From IMG/VR virus record IMGVR_UViG_3300009151_000061, positions 1 through 64,000 of that record: a DNA stretch of 64,000 nucleotides; one strand, written 5' to 3'. Source of the DNA: a virus. Positions 50,779-59,587 of the stretch are shown here, piece by piece. The notes below the pieces were generated by a model, which ran no database searches, was not told where the DNA came from, and was given only the letters and a program-made list of their open reading frames with translations. The position numbers and the translations under genes are program-made. Within the stretch, counting starts at the first letter, position 1, and each line of letters opens with the position of its first letter.

Positions 50779-51446
50779 TATACAAAACTTGTAAAGTATG
50801 TAAAATAAACAAAGATATAAATGACTTTACCAAATGTAAAGAGTGTAGAGATGGATATACAAATCAATGTAAGAAATGTATATATGATAAACTAAGATCT
50901 CGAATAGAAAGTGATAGAGAAAAATTTAACAAAAAAGCTAGAAATTGGAGGCAAAATCCAGCAGCTAAGGGTAAAATATCCAAATATAACAAATCATATG
51001 GTGAAAAAAATAAGGATTTGAATAAAATTAGAAGAAAAAAATATACAGAAGAAAATAGAGATAAAATTAGAGAATACAATAATCAATATACAAAGGAACG
51101 TATGTTGAATGACCCTATTTTTAAATTAAAAAAGACCATAAGATCTAGAATTAAAGAAGTGTTTGATAGTAAACAATATACAAAAAAATCAAAAACACAT
51201 GAAATACTCGGATGTTCATATGATGAACTAATGGTCTATTTAGAATCCAAATTTGAACCATGGATGACTTGGGAAAATAAAGGGTTGTATAATGGAGAAC
51301 TAAATTATGGATGGGATATAGATCATATAATACCTTTATCTTCAGCTAAAACTGAAGAAGATATTATCAAATTAAATCATTATACTAATCTACAACCACT
51401 ATGTAGTAAAATTAATAGAGATATTAAAAAAGATAGAATTACCTGA
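50775..51446 (+). CDS. HNH homing endonuclease (zinc-finger/coil family, copy 3)
   Basis: 223 residues. N-terminal zinc ribbon (CKVCKINKDI...CKEC and CKKC), then Lys/Asn/Tyr-rich helices, LGCSYDELMVYLES, and the HNH core WDIDHIIPLSSAKTEEDI followed by KLNHYTNLQPL. Closely related to the 29544 protein over the C-terminal half. Coupled to the RHH gene upstream and ends in an 8-nt convergent overlap with the J-domain gene. Confidence 0.88.
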   Translation: MIYKTCKVCKINKDINDFTKCKECRDGYTNQCKKCIYDKLRSRIESDREKFNKKARNWRQNPAAKGKISKYNKSYGEKNKDLNKIRRKKYTEENRDKIREYNNQYTKERMLNDPIFKLKKTIRSRIKEVFDSKQYTKKSKTHEILGCSYDELMVYLESKFEPWMTWENKGLYNGELNYGWDIDHIIPLSSAKTEEDIIKLNHYTNLQPLCSKINRDIKKDRIT

Positions 51447-52071
51447 GTATCTGTCTCTTTATATAATGTAAAATGATAATCTCCTTTTCATTGATATTAT
51501 TACATTTAGCCCAGTTAAAAACATATGTATTCTCAAGGAATTGAGACTTGGTTTTTATAGTAGAGATTTCATCCTTTATTAGATTAGTTTCCTCTTCACT
51601 TATATCATATGGTATTCCTAACTTATCACATATCGTTAGTATTGGTAATAGACTATCATTATCATATGCCTTAGTTGCTTCCATATAAAGTTCTTTCAAA
51701 TAGAAGTCATTTACCTTATCAGGATGAGTTGATTTAACTATATTTCTATATAAACTTTTAAGTTTTGGATCTTTAGGAACCGTCACTATTTCATAGTCTT
51801 CCATATTTGGTTTATATGAAATAGGTTCAGCTGTCTCGACCAATGTCTCGACTATTGGATCGTTATTAGTTGGGATACTAACTTCAGACACTTTTGTCTT
51901 CTCATCAAAAAGGTTTTTTAACTCTGGATGTCCTTCTAAGAATATATTAACGTCTCTTATAAACTCGGCGTCGGCTCCGACAAGAAGCTCTGACTTATAA
52001 TCATAATCAGATTTAACAAAATCTAACTCTTTAATTAAACGGTGTATTTCTAGTTTGCGAATATGTTCCAC
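51439..52071 (-). CDS. J-domain (DnaJ-like) protein
   Basis: 210 residues. The segment LKSLYRNIVKSTHPDKV followed by a helix ending YDNDSLLPILTICDKLG carries the HPD signature of J domains (about residues 105-155), here at the centre of the protein instead of the N-terminus. J domains stimulate the ATPase of host DnaK (Hsp70). The C-terminal helix-rich part would hold a client. The N-terminus MEHIRKLEIHRL is only loosely like the packaging motif. The phage could use it for folding of structural proteins. Confidence 0.75.
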   Translation of the reverse strand: MEHIRKLEIHRLIKELDFVKSDYDYKSELLVGADAEFIRDVNIFLEGHPELKNLFDEKTKVSEVSIPTNNDPIVETLVETAEPISYKPNMEDYEIVTVPKDPKLKSLYRNIVKSTHPDKVNDFYLKELYMEATKAYDNDSLLPILTICDKLGIPYDISEEETNLIKDEISTIKTKSQFLENTYVFNWAKCNNINEKEIIILHYIKRQILR

Positions 52072-52111
52072 TTACATATATATCATAAAGTATCCTTTTT
52101 GATTAAAAAAA

Positions 52112-52123
52112 TTTAATATATAC
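52112..52123 (+). promoter_or_regulatory. phage promoter-like motif TTTAATATATAC
   Basis: Ends 3 nt before ATG 52127. Same motif and spacing as at 3698 and 8029. Confidence 0.5.
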
Positions 52124-52126
52124 TTT

Positions 52127-52687
52127 ATGAAAAATTTTACAATAGAAGAATTAGTAGAGTTAAGAACTAAGATGATCCTTGAGAAAAAGGATACTACAAG
52201 TATCAACTTACTTATTGAATCTAAAGAAATGGAGTATTCTCAATATATTAAAGAAGACGGTGCTACTGGTGGTCCTTCTGGATCTGTTAATGCTGCATCA
52301 GTTGGATATGGTGGTGGTGGAGTTGCTTATGCTAATGCTGCTACTGGTGGTATGGGTGCTATAACAGCTGCTCAACCAGCTAACACGGCTGGTGTTACTA
52401 CAGAACCGGGTTATACATCAGGTGGTGGGAAAACTGGCTCTGGTGATATAGGAGTTCCTTATAATGCTGGCGGAACTAAAGTATTTCAAAAAGTACCAGC
52501 TGATAATAGAACCGGTGCTTCTACTAATAGGAGAAGAAAGAATAAAATATTAGCTGGACTTAAAAGTGTATTTGCTAAAAGACAAGACTTCACTGCTAGT
52601 CAGGGCAAAAGAACTTCACCAAAAGTTATGAACTTTGGAGACTTTCAAAAAGATAAAATAAATACCGTAACAAAAGTAGATCAATAA
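52127..52687 (+). CDS. Gly/Ala-rich virion-type protein
   Basis: 186 residues. A helical N-terminus (MKNFTIEELVELRTKMILE), then a long Gly/Ala/Thr low-complexity part (GYGGGGVAYANAATGGMG), a basic patch (STNRRRKNKILAG) and a C-terminus with SPKVMNFGDFQKDKINTV, whose MNFGDFQKD resembles the packaging motif located internally. Followed in a TAATATG junction by 52689. Structural or cargo protein suspected; function unknown. Confidence 0.6.
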   Translation: MKNFTIEELVELRTKMILEKKDTTSINLLIESKEMEYSQYIKEDGATGGPSGSVNAASVGYGGGGVAYANAATGGMGAITAAQPANTAGVTTEPGYTSGGGKTGSGDIGVPYNAGGTKVFQKVPADNRTGASTNRRRKNKILAGLKSVFAKRQDFTASQGKRTSPKVMNFGDFQKDKINTVTKVDQ

Positions 52688-52688
52688 T

Positions 52689-53138
52689 ATGAAACACATT
52701 AAGAGATTTAACACATTAAATGAGGCGTCTTCAACACCCCCACCAATAGATCCAAGAATCAGAAGGGAAAAGCAAGACACCGAAGTTAGAAATAAACAAA
52801 TGGTTACTAGAGAGTGGCTTGAGAATCATCCCTTTGATGGTGTTGAAAGCATAAGTGCTAACTCACACTTTGTGACTATTAATTTTGATAGAGGTTATAT
52901 TAGCATATCTAATCTAAAAGAAAACTTCTATAACCCAAGTGGTGCCAAATCATATAAGATGAAGGAAAAAGAATCTGTATCTTCTAATCTAACATCGGAT
53001 AAATGGAGAGAATTGATTAGTAAAAAAGATGAGTTCCTCTCATGGGTAGATAAGTTACTTATCTTCTGTGATATGGATAGACAAGCAATGAGACAACTAT
53101 TAGTATTAATGTCTGAAAAAGAAAGAAATAATTGGTAA
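52689..53138 (+). CDS. uncharacterised protein with capsid-targeting-like N-terminus
   Basis: 149 residues. N-terminus MKHIKRFNTLNEASS with an L-N-E site at residues 10-12. A disordered Pro/Arg stretch follows (TPPPIDPRIRREKQD), then an alpha/beta domain. Its stop is within the next terminator. Function unknown. Confidence 0.68.
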   Translation: MKHIKRFNTLNEASSTPPPIDPRIRREKQDTEVRNKQMVTREWLENHPFDGVESISANSHFVTINFDRGYISISNLKENFYNPSGAKSYKMKEKESVSSNLTSDKWRELISKKDEFLSWVDKLLIFCDMDRQAMRQLLVLMSEKERNNW

Positions 53139-53167
53139 GTTATTCAAATAACTTACCAATTTTTTTG
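53131..53167 (+). terminator. bidirectional terminator
   Basis: ATTGGTAAGTTATT-CAA-ATAACTTACCAAT followed by TTTTTTT. Serves the 52689 gene and the convergent 53140 gene. Confidence 0.93.
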
Positions 53168-53556
53168 TCCCTATCCGTTTGAGTTATTATACCTTTAATA
53201 ATTGGAGTCTTTTCCAATTCAATAATAGTATGATATATTCTAAAATATCCTGGTTGGTGTTCCAACACATATGGGATTTTTAATAAGTCAAAATCAGGAT
53301 GTTCTAATATACAATATTCTTTTATAGCTTCCATTCTAGCATCTTCCCAACTCATATCGTTATCAAGATTCCCAATTAACTTACCGATTATTGGAGTAAG
53401 GTGTTCCATATTAATTATATTTATAGTATTCCCCTTGAGATTCCAACTGGTAAATACCATTTTTATTTCTTTAAGCGGGTAAGTGTTGTTAGGATCTTTA
53501 ATCGACCATTCACCGGGTCCGATAGTTCCCGCATTTGCTTTGTATATTGGTTCCAT
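53140..53556 (-). CDS. small protein with RDKKIGKLF C-terminus
   Basis: 138 residues. C-terminus TDRDKKIGKLFE is a divergent copy of the RDxKIDxIL ending. The body has a GPGEWSIKDPNNTYP loop and helices. Convergent with 52689. Function unknown. Confidence 0.6.
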   Translation of the reverse strand: MEPIYKANAGTIGPGEWSIKDPNNTYPLKEIKMVFTSWNLKGNTINIINMEHLTPIIGKLIGNLDNDMSWEDARMEAIKEYCILEHPDFDLLKIPYVLEHQPGYFRIYHTIIELEKTPIIKGIITQTDRDKKIGKLFE

Positions 53557-53610
53557 ATCATTTATAAACTTATAATAATATTTTGTTTATAATAATAAAA
53601 ATATTTTAAT

Positions 53611-54144
53611 ATGCCAAATACCAAAAAGGAGAAGATGATTATCCTAGGTGCTAGTGGTAGTGGTAAGGATTTTCTACTTCGTGAGTTAGTTAAAAAAAGT
53701 CTTAGATACTCACCAAAATTCACCACACGACCTAGAAGATCTCTAGAAAGAGAAGGCATTGATTATAATTATATTAACAACGATAAGTTCCTAACGATGA
53801 AAGATAAGGGAGAAGTTAAAGTTTATCAAAGCTTTCCAATCGGAAATGAGATATGGTACTATGGTATAACTAAAGAGAACTTCAATGATAATCAAGTATT
53901 CATAATGACTCCACATGAGTTATCACAATTGTCTGAAATTGATAGAGCTGGTATATTCATAGTTTATTTAGATATACCAGAAGATGTCAGAAGAAAAAGA
54001 ATATCTAACCGTAGTGATAATAACGACTCGGTTGAACGCCGAATAAGAGCAGATGAATTAGACTTCGAGGGATTTAATACTTATGACTTAAAGATAACTG
54101 ATCCGGAATTTGATGCAGATTCTCTTTATGAGTTAATGGATTAA
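53611..54144 (+). CDS. guanylate kinase-like P-loop protein
   Basis: 177 residues, similar to guanylate kinase length. P-loop ILGASGSGKDFL (residues 11-21), TTRPRR (the GMP-binding TTRxxR signature), then GIDYNYI, and a lid with RISNRSDNNDSVERRI. Guanylate kinases convert GMP to GDP with ATP; a phage copy would help nucleotide supply. Residues for GMP binding appear largely kept (EGIDYNYIN parallels the family GVDYxF). Convergent at 1 nt with 54146. Confidence 0.85.
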   Translation: MPNTKKEKMIILGASGSGKDFLLRELVKKSLRYSPKFTTRPRRSLEREGIDYNYINNDKFLTMKDKGEVKVYQSFPIGNEIWYYGITKENFNDNQVFIMTPHELSQLSEIDRAGIFIVYLDIPEDVRRKRISNRSDNNDSVERRIRADELDFEGFNTYDLKITDPEFDADSLYELMD

Positions 54145-54145
54145 T

Positions 54146-55207
54146 CTATAATGATTTTTTATACTCACTTTCCCATATAGAAACTATATTATATCCTTTA
54201 TTGATAAGGTTTTTTTCCTTATTAAGAGTTTTCTTATATAGATACCCAAATGTTGAATTGGTGAGGGGATTTATATTATTTGGATTGTAAATATTTGGAT
54301 TACCATGCCAAAAATCACCATTGAACTCATAAATTGTATTTGTTAATGGATCATATCCATCAACAATATATTTACCTATTTTATATTGTCTATGCTCATT
54401 TTTGATACTTAATGAGTCTAACCATTCTGTCTCTAATTTAGAAATCGATATTTCAGATCCACAAGATTTACATCCGAATCCACGTATATGATCATTTGCT
54501 ATTTGTTTAAATATACCATGTTTGGGACAAATTATTTCAAGTTTTAATTTAGATGATTCATATTTTGTTATTGAGTAGTCATATTTATTATTATGTACCA
54601 TATTAGAATAATCAATAAATTCAATTGTTGATCGCTTTCTATTTTTTAATGAACATTTAAAACATCCAAACCCTCTCAAATGTTGACTAGCGGTTTGTTC
54701 AAACAATCCATGTTCTTTGCATATTATTTTAATCTTTGAATGAGATCCTTTATATATTGATTGAGAGTAATCATACTTATTTTTATGTTTATTTTTGCAA
54801 ATTTCGATGAAGTTATCTGTTGTTATTTTTTTACACAAAGGGCAACCTTGTCCTCTTAAATGGTTTTTTGGTGATTTCTCAAACACTCCATGTTTTTCAC
54901 ATATAATTTTAACCTTATTGTGTGTAGTGGAATAACATACCATTGAGTAATCATATTTATTATTGTGTATTGTATTAGATGATTCAACAAATTTTAAAAC
55001 AGATGTTCTTCTATTATCATTTTTGCATTTTTTGCAAGAGTTTCCAATTAAATGTGAACCAACTCTCTGTTTAAAAATTCCATGAGTTGGACATATTATA
55101 CACACAATTGAATCATTATTTGTAAAATATACAAGAGAATAATCATACTTATTATTATGGATATCATTTGACCTTTCGATAAATTCTGATAATACTATTT
55201 TTTTCAT
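54146..55207 (-). CDS. zinc-repeat endonuclease with Vsr-like C-terminal domain (DUF723-type), copy 1
   Basis: 353 residues. The start at ATG 55207 follows TTTTAATATATACAAT. Four repeats of about 60 residues have the pattern HNNKYDYS-x-Y...KIxIICxxHGxFxQxxxxHLxGxGCxxC, each a likely zinc-binding unit for DNA recognition. The C-terminal 100 residues contain YIVDGYDPLTNTIYEFNGDFWHG and KNLINKGYNIVSIWESEY, which is a Vsr/PD-(D/E)XK-like nuclease. These proteins occur as mobile endonucleases in phages. Paralogue of 60185-61102. Confidence 0.78.
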   Translation of the reverse strand: MKKIVLSEFIERSNDIHNNKYDYSLVYFTNNDSIVCIICPTHGIFKQRVGSHLIGNSCKKCKNDNRRTSVLKFVESSNTIHNNKYDYSMVCYSTTHNKVKIICEKHGVFEKSPKNHLRGQGCPLCKKITTDNFIEICKNKHKNKYDYSQSIYKGSHSKIKIICKEHGLFEQTASQHLRGFGCFKCSLKNRKRSTIEFIDYSNMVHNNKYDYSITKYESSKLKLEIICPKHGIFKQIANDHIRGFGCKSCGSEISISKLETEWLDSLSIKNEHRQYKIGKYIVDGYDPLTNTIYEFNGDFWHGNPNIYNPNNINPLTNSTFGYLYKKTLNKEKNLINKGYNIVSIWESEYKKSL

Positions 55208-55253
55208 ATTGTATATATTAAAATCCAACCCATTACTTTGTCCATTATAATTT

Positions 55254-55985
55254 TTATGGTTCTGTAAAAATTTTATTACCATCTGTGAACTTTAATCCCT
55301 TTAACTGTCCATTAATGGAGTTACAAATATGCTCACTGTTACTAATAGTATTTTCTAATATTGAAAGCATTATATTCAATATAGAATATATTTTTAATAA
55401 ATTCTTTTCAGAAGTATAAAACTGACTATCACAAACACCACTTATTAAATCTATTGTAAGTGATATTATATCATTATTCTTTATCTTCATCTTCTCAATA
55501 ACTATCTTAGGTATTCCACTATTTTCCATTTCCCTTTCATAGTCGTAGATAGTATCATTAATAAGAGTTAATAATGAGTTCCAAAGAGTAGGATCATCCA
55601 TAGTCTCAAACTTTTTATCATCAACATATTTCTTAATATTTTCTTTGTGCTTTTTTAGATAAATAGATAAGTATTTTCTAAACACAACAGTTCTATACTC
55701 AGTTGAAAACTGAATAGTTGGGACTCTTGAATACATCCAAAAGTCAATATACTTAAAGATTTCATGGTTTAATATATCGGATTCTGTTATAGTTCTAATA
55801 TTAACAGTCTCCGTTTTTTTCTTCATTACTTTATCAAGAAAACGATCACTTATTTTAGTCATAAAACTATTGAACCATGTGGACTTAGTTAACATAAGGA
55901 CAAGAGTATAAACTACACCAGCTAGTATAGTAACCATCACACTTTGACCCAAATGTTTTTCAAAATATTGAAATATATCTTTCAT
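55254..55985 (-). CDS. membrane-anchored hypothetical protein
   Basis: 243 residues. One N-terminal transmembrane helix (VMVTILAGVVYTLVLML, residues 16-32) and a mostly helical cytoplasmic part. TTTTAATATATATTAAT precedes the ATG and is shared with the divergent gp6-like gene. No known domain. Confidence 0.6.
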   Translation of the reverse strand: MKDIFQYFEKHLGQSVMVTILAGVVYTLVLMLTKSTWFNSFMTKISDRFLDKVMKKKTETVNIRTITESDILNHEIFKYIDFWMYSRVPTIQFSTEYRTVVFRKYLSIYLKKHKENIKKYVDDKKFETMDDPTLWNSLLTLINDTIYDYEREMENSGIPKIVIEKMKIKNNDIISLTIDLISGVCDSQFYTSEKNLLKIYSILNIMLSILENTISNSEHICNSINGQLKGLKFTDGNKIFTEP

Positions 55986-56067
55986 ATTAATATATATTAA
56001 AATTGTAGACCAATTTTAATTAAGAGCTTAGAATTTTAATATATATTCAAGAAACATAATATATCAC

Positions 56068-57789
56068 ATGAATTTAACCGAGTTAAGTTTTAGTAAAGTA
56101 AAAACACAAATAGAATCATTTCTACAACAGGAGTATTCCAAGTCGGGAATACTGTATTCTAATGCTAGTCCATATGGACAGATACTATCTGTCGTTGAAA
56201 ACTTATATCAATTATCTTTTCTTTATCTAAAGAATAGTATTAAGCAATATGACTTGTCTAACTACAACTCACTTAACTCCAGAATAATCAGAAACGCTGC
56301 CATATTCGCTGGACATATTCCGGGTAGGAATATAAGCGCAACCGGAACGTTAAAGTTTACGCTAAAAACATCAGCTGATCCTTCAACTGATATACCCGGC
56401 TCAAGACTAACATTAATAAATCATCAAACTCTAAAAAATAAAACCAATGGTTTATTCTATTCAATAAATTTAGGAACAGATAAACAATCTTATAAGATAT
56501 CAACCAATTCAGTATTCTATGTGAATATTATTCAAGGTCAGTGGGAGATAACAACATTTACAGGCACGGGACAAGAAAATCAGACATATCAAATATCATT
56601 AAGAGGTAATCAAAAAGATGTAGAACAATTTAACTATTTAGTTCTTGTAAATGGTCAATATTGGACTGTTAAAAAGGGTATATATGATATGTTACCTGAC
56701 GAACAAGCTTGTGTTATTAGAACAGGATTTGACGGTGGCATTGATGTTATATTTGGTAACTCTGGTTTTGGAGCTATCCCACCAATTGGATCGGTTATTA
56801 AAGTAAACTATTTGGTAAGCGATGGTTCTGTTGGATCTATATTTAGAAGGACATTAAATGACTGGACTTTTGTAGACCCAGCAACTGATGGATTTGGTAA
56901 TACCATAGATTTATCTAAATACTTTGATGTATCCATCTATACTGATATTAACTTTGGTGCTGATAAGGAAACAACCACTTTTACCAAGAATGTTTTACCA
57001 ATAGTAAGTACCAATTTTGTACTAGGACTTCCTCAACAATATGCTTATGCGATTAAAAGACTAGGAGTATTCTCTTATGTAAATGCTTATGAATCATATG
57101 GTACTGTTTATATAGTTGCTGCACCAAATGTATTGCTATTCAAGAATGCTAACTCTGATTACTTCACAATAGATATTAGAGCTTTTGAACTTGATTCATA
57201 TGAAATATCTAAAATAGACTTGTATTTAAGAACTGGTGGTAATATTTTATTATCACAGAGATATCAAATAAGCTCACCTACCTTATCTTATTATGTAATG
57301 AATGTATTTGTTATAACTTACTCCGATGCTCAAATGGACTCGGTTAATGCTCAAATACAAGAAGTCGTGTCTAACTACTTTTTGAATTTTACTAGATTGG
57401 ATAGAGTACCTAAAAGTGACCTAGTACAGTTAATATCACAGATAAATGAGATATACTCAGTTGATGTATCTTTTATCAGTAAGAAGAATGAAGACTACCA
57501 CATTAGGAATATAACAGCTGATACAAATAGATATAACCAATATACTTCAAAAGCTGCTTTGAAACTGGTAAGACCTAACCCAACATATAACAAGAGTGAA
57601 TCATTGGGATTAGATCCAATACTAGGAGATATTATTTTTAAACCAAGTGAGATACCTGTTATTAGAGGTGGTTGGTCAGATAGAAATGGTATATACTATT
57701 CAGATCATATAGATGATTCTGGACTAAAGTCACTTAATATAATAAATAAGGGAACTATTGACGCTAATAATAGACCACAAATACAATAA
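56068..57789 (+). CDS. baseplate wedge protein (gp6/gpJ-like)
   Basis: 573 residues (T4 gp6 is 660). Features of the baseplate J family: N-terminal helical part with NASPYGQILSVVENLYQL, AGHIPGRNISATGTLKF, GFDGGIDVIFGNSGFGAIPP and YLVSDGSVGSIF. The domain YKISTNSVFYVNIIQGQW is the beta segment after the helical bundle. It would form the wedge that drives sheath contraction. Upstream TTTTAATATATATTC. The next small gene starts 6 nt later on the same strand. Confidence 0.85.
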   Translation: MNLTELSFSKVKTQIESFLQQEYSKSGILYSNASPYGQILSVVENLYQLSFLYLKNSIKQYDLSNYNSLNSRIIRNAAIFAGHIPGRNISATGTLKFTLKTSADPSTDIPGSRLTLINHQTLKNKTNGLFYSINLGTDKQSYKISTNSVFYVNIIQGQWEITTFTGTGQENQTYQISLRGNQKDVEQFNYLVLVNGQYWTVKKGIYDMLPDEQACVIRTGFDGGIDVIFGNSGFGAIPPIGSVIKVNYLVSDGSVGSIFRRTLNDWTFVDPATDGFGNTIDLSKYFDVSIYTDINFGADKETTTFTKNVLPIVSTNFVLGLPQQYAYAIKRLGVFSYVNAYESYGTVYIVAAPNVLLFKNANSDYFTIDIRAFELDSYEISKIDLYLRTGGNILLSQRYQISSPTLSYYVMNVFVITYSDAQMDSVNAQIQEVVSNYFLNFTRLDRVPKSDLVQLISQINEIYSVDVSFISKKNEDYHIRNITADTNRYNQYTSKAALKLVRPNPTYNKSESLGLDPILGDIIFKPSEIPVIRGGWSDRNGIYYSDHIDDSGLKSLNIINKGTIDANNRPQIQ

Positions 57790-57795
57790 TAAAAT

Positions 57796-58050
57796 ATGTA
57801 CTACGAAGAACAATCACTACCAGAGTTACACACTCTGAAACATAGATGGGATGATGATAAGAACTATGTTGATTATGAAAATAAAATACTTAATAATACT
57901 TTATCTCCGTTTATTTTCTCAAGTGATCTAATGAATAGTTTTTTACAGAAGTTACAGAGACCGGTATCTATACTTTTTGATAACTTTAACATCATTAAGA
58001 ACTTTAAAAACTATAATGTAGATAAATACTATTATAAACATAAGCATTAA
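57796..58050 (+). CDS. small hypothetical protein downstream of gp6-like gene
   Basis: 84 residues, acidic N-terminal half, Lys/Tyr/Asn-rich C-terminal half (YNVDKYYYKHKH). Likely co-transcribed with the gp6-like gene; maybe a small baseplate component. Unrecognised. Confidence 0.55.
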   Translation: MYYEEQSLPELHTLKHRWDDDKNYVDYENKILNNTLSPFIFSSDLMNSFLQKLQRPVSILFDNFNIIKNFKNYNVDKYYYKHKH

Positions 58051-58121
58051 TTTAAAAAAAGATAAAAAACCAGATTGATTCTTTAATATATAAGTATATT
58101 AAGATAAAAGATAAAAAACCT

Positions 58122-58742
58122 ATGATTAAAAAGTTTTCAGAAATGAGTGGACCTAACCCAGGTAAAGAGTCAACTAAGAAGCCAGCTTCTAGTCCAGTTC
58201 AACCTGATGTAGACTCAGATAGACCTATGAACCCCAACCTTCCTTATAACAAGGAAAAGGTTGAGAAGCCTATGTCTACAAAGTATATGATGCCGAATGC
58301 TGATACTGATCCACAAGAACCGTTTAGTGATATTAAGGTTGCTAAAAAAGATGATACTAATGAAAATGTAAAATTCTATGGTAAAGTTGCTAAACTTCCT
58401 AAGGGAACAAAAGCTTCTAAAGGATATAATTTCTTAGAGAATGTAAAGGTATCTAAATCTTCTATCTGGTATTTAATGGTTGAGAAACAAGACAACGAAC
58501 TTCAAATGGTTAAGTATAATCATAAGAAAGGTGTTAACCTTAGTGAGTTTGTAACTGATTTGAAAACATATTATATATCTAAGTATAAGAGCAATCCAAA
58601 GGTTTGTAAAATGATCGAAGCAATCGAGGTTGATGGTAACGATAAATACTCTTGGATTAAAAATATTCCACTGGTTGAAGTTGAAGGAAAGAAAATGATT
58701 TCTAAAATCACCGAAGACTTAATAAAACTTTTAAGTAAATAA
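58122..58742 (+). CDS. protein with packaging-type N-terminus and disordered Pro/Lys segment
   Basis: 206 residues. N-terminus MIKKFSEMSGPNPG, similar to the 38191 protein. A disordered region (residues 15-75, with PASSPVQPDVDSDRPMNPN) is followed by an alpha/beta domain (NVKVSKSSIWYLMVEKQ). TTTAATATATAAG lies upstream. One-base stop/start overlap with 58742. Function unknown. Confidence 0.62.
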   Translation: MIKKFSEMSGPNPGKESTKKPASSPVQPDVDSDRPMNPNLPYNKEKVEKPMSTKYMMPNADTDPQEPFSDIKVAKKDDTNENVKFYGKVAKLPKGTKASKGYNFLENVKVSKSSIWYLMVEKQDNELQMVKYNHKKGVNLSEFVTDLKTYYISKYKSNPKVCKMIEAIEVDGNDKYSWIKNIPLVEVEGKKMISKITEDLIKLLSK

Positions 58743-58984
58743 TGAAACATTTAAGAAAGATAAATGAAAATAGAGAAGATATAGTAAATTCATCTTTTCA
58801 CTTCCTAATCCACTCTGGTGGACACAAATTGTGGCAAGATAAATTCAACAAAGGAATCGAATTTTTAAAATCTCTTAATCTTACAGATGAACAATATAAG
58901 GAGTTGGGAAAATTATGGGAAACCTACGAAGATTTTGTAATAGAAAGGGAAGACACTAAGGACGCATACAATGAAGAATATTAA
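58742..58984 (+). CDS. small protein with capsid-targeting-like N-terminus
   Basis: 80 residues. N-terminus MKHLRKINENRED with I-N-E at residues 7-9 if processed. Helical, with LTDEQYKELGKLWETYEDF. Translation coupled to 58122. Function unknown. Confidence 0.66.
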   Translation: MKHLRKINENREDIVNSSFHFLIHSGGHKLWQDKFNKGIEFLKSLNLTDEQYKELGKLWETYEDFVIEREDTKDAYNEEY

Positions 58985-59012
58985 AAAGACTCAGATTACT
59001 CTGAGTCTTTTT
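58983..59012 (+). terminator. bidirectional terminator
   Basis: AAAAAGACTCAGA-TTAC-TCTGAGTCTTTTT, closing the 58742 gene and the convergent 58996 gene. Its core GATTACTC is the same as in the hairpin inside the polymerase gene. Confidence 0.9.
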
Positions 59013-59328
59013 CATTTAATAAATCATTTAACTTTTCTTCTCTTTCCCTTGATGTAGAATAATACTCTATACGAATCTGTGTTATCCTACCCATTCTTTT
59101 ATTATCTGGAATCGGTATAGTACTTGGGAATGTTATTTTTAAGACTTGTGTTGGTACATTATAATGAAATCCACACATATACTCCCAATCATCCTCAATA
59201 ATAGCATATACTGATGATATACTATTTGCATCTATATTAATGACGCTCTTGACTCCATGTGAGTATATCCCAGAGTATGGACTCCAAGTAAGATAATCAT
59301 AATCAATATAGTCTTTATATAGTTTCAT
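58996..59328 (-). CDS. small protein with divergent RDxKIDxIL C-terminus
   Basis: 110 residues, beta-rich (DYIDYDYLTWSPYSGIYSHG), ending SREREEKLNDLLNEKDSE, a relaxed copy of the shared motif. Overlaps the 59315 gene by 14 nt. Function unknown. Confidence 0.6.
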   Translation of the reverse strand: MKLYKDYIDYDYLTWSPYSGIYSHGVKSVINIDANSISSVYAIIEDDWEYMCGFHYNVPTQVLKITFPSTIPIPDNKRMGRITQIRIEYYSTSREREEKLNDLLNEKDSE

Positions 59329-59587
59329 TTAATATATCATCTATTTTCTCATCTCGTAAGTCGTTTAGATTAATAAAGTGTTCATTAAAAGTATCTAAAC
59401 TGTAAGGTCCTAGATAAACTGGGTTAGTAAGCGAATACTTATTAAATATCCTATCTTCAATAAAATACCCTTCCTCCTCATTTCGTATATCACTTACTGC
59501 GCTCAGCAAATGATAATGATAATCATCACCTAAATTAAAAACTCTAAGACCTCCTGCAGTTAAATCCTTCTTACATCTTACTTTCAT
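59315..59587 (-). CDS. small protein with RDxKIDxIL C-terminus
   Basis: 90 residues. N-terminus KVRCKKDLTAGGLRVF resembles small SH3-like beta domains. C-terminus LNDLRDEKIDDILNETI carries the shared motif. It sits in a three-gene minus operon (59584, 59315, 58996) with 4-nt and 14-nt overlaps. Function unknown. Confidence 0.65.
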   Translation of the reverse strand: MKVRCKKDLTAGGLRVFNLGDDYHYHLLSAVSDIRNEEEGYFIEDRIFNKYSLTNPVYLGPYSLDTFNEHFINLNDLRDEKIDDILNETI

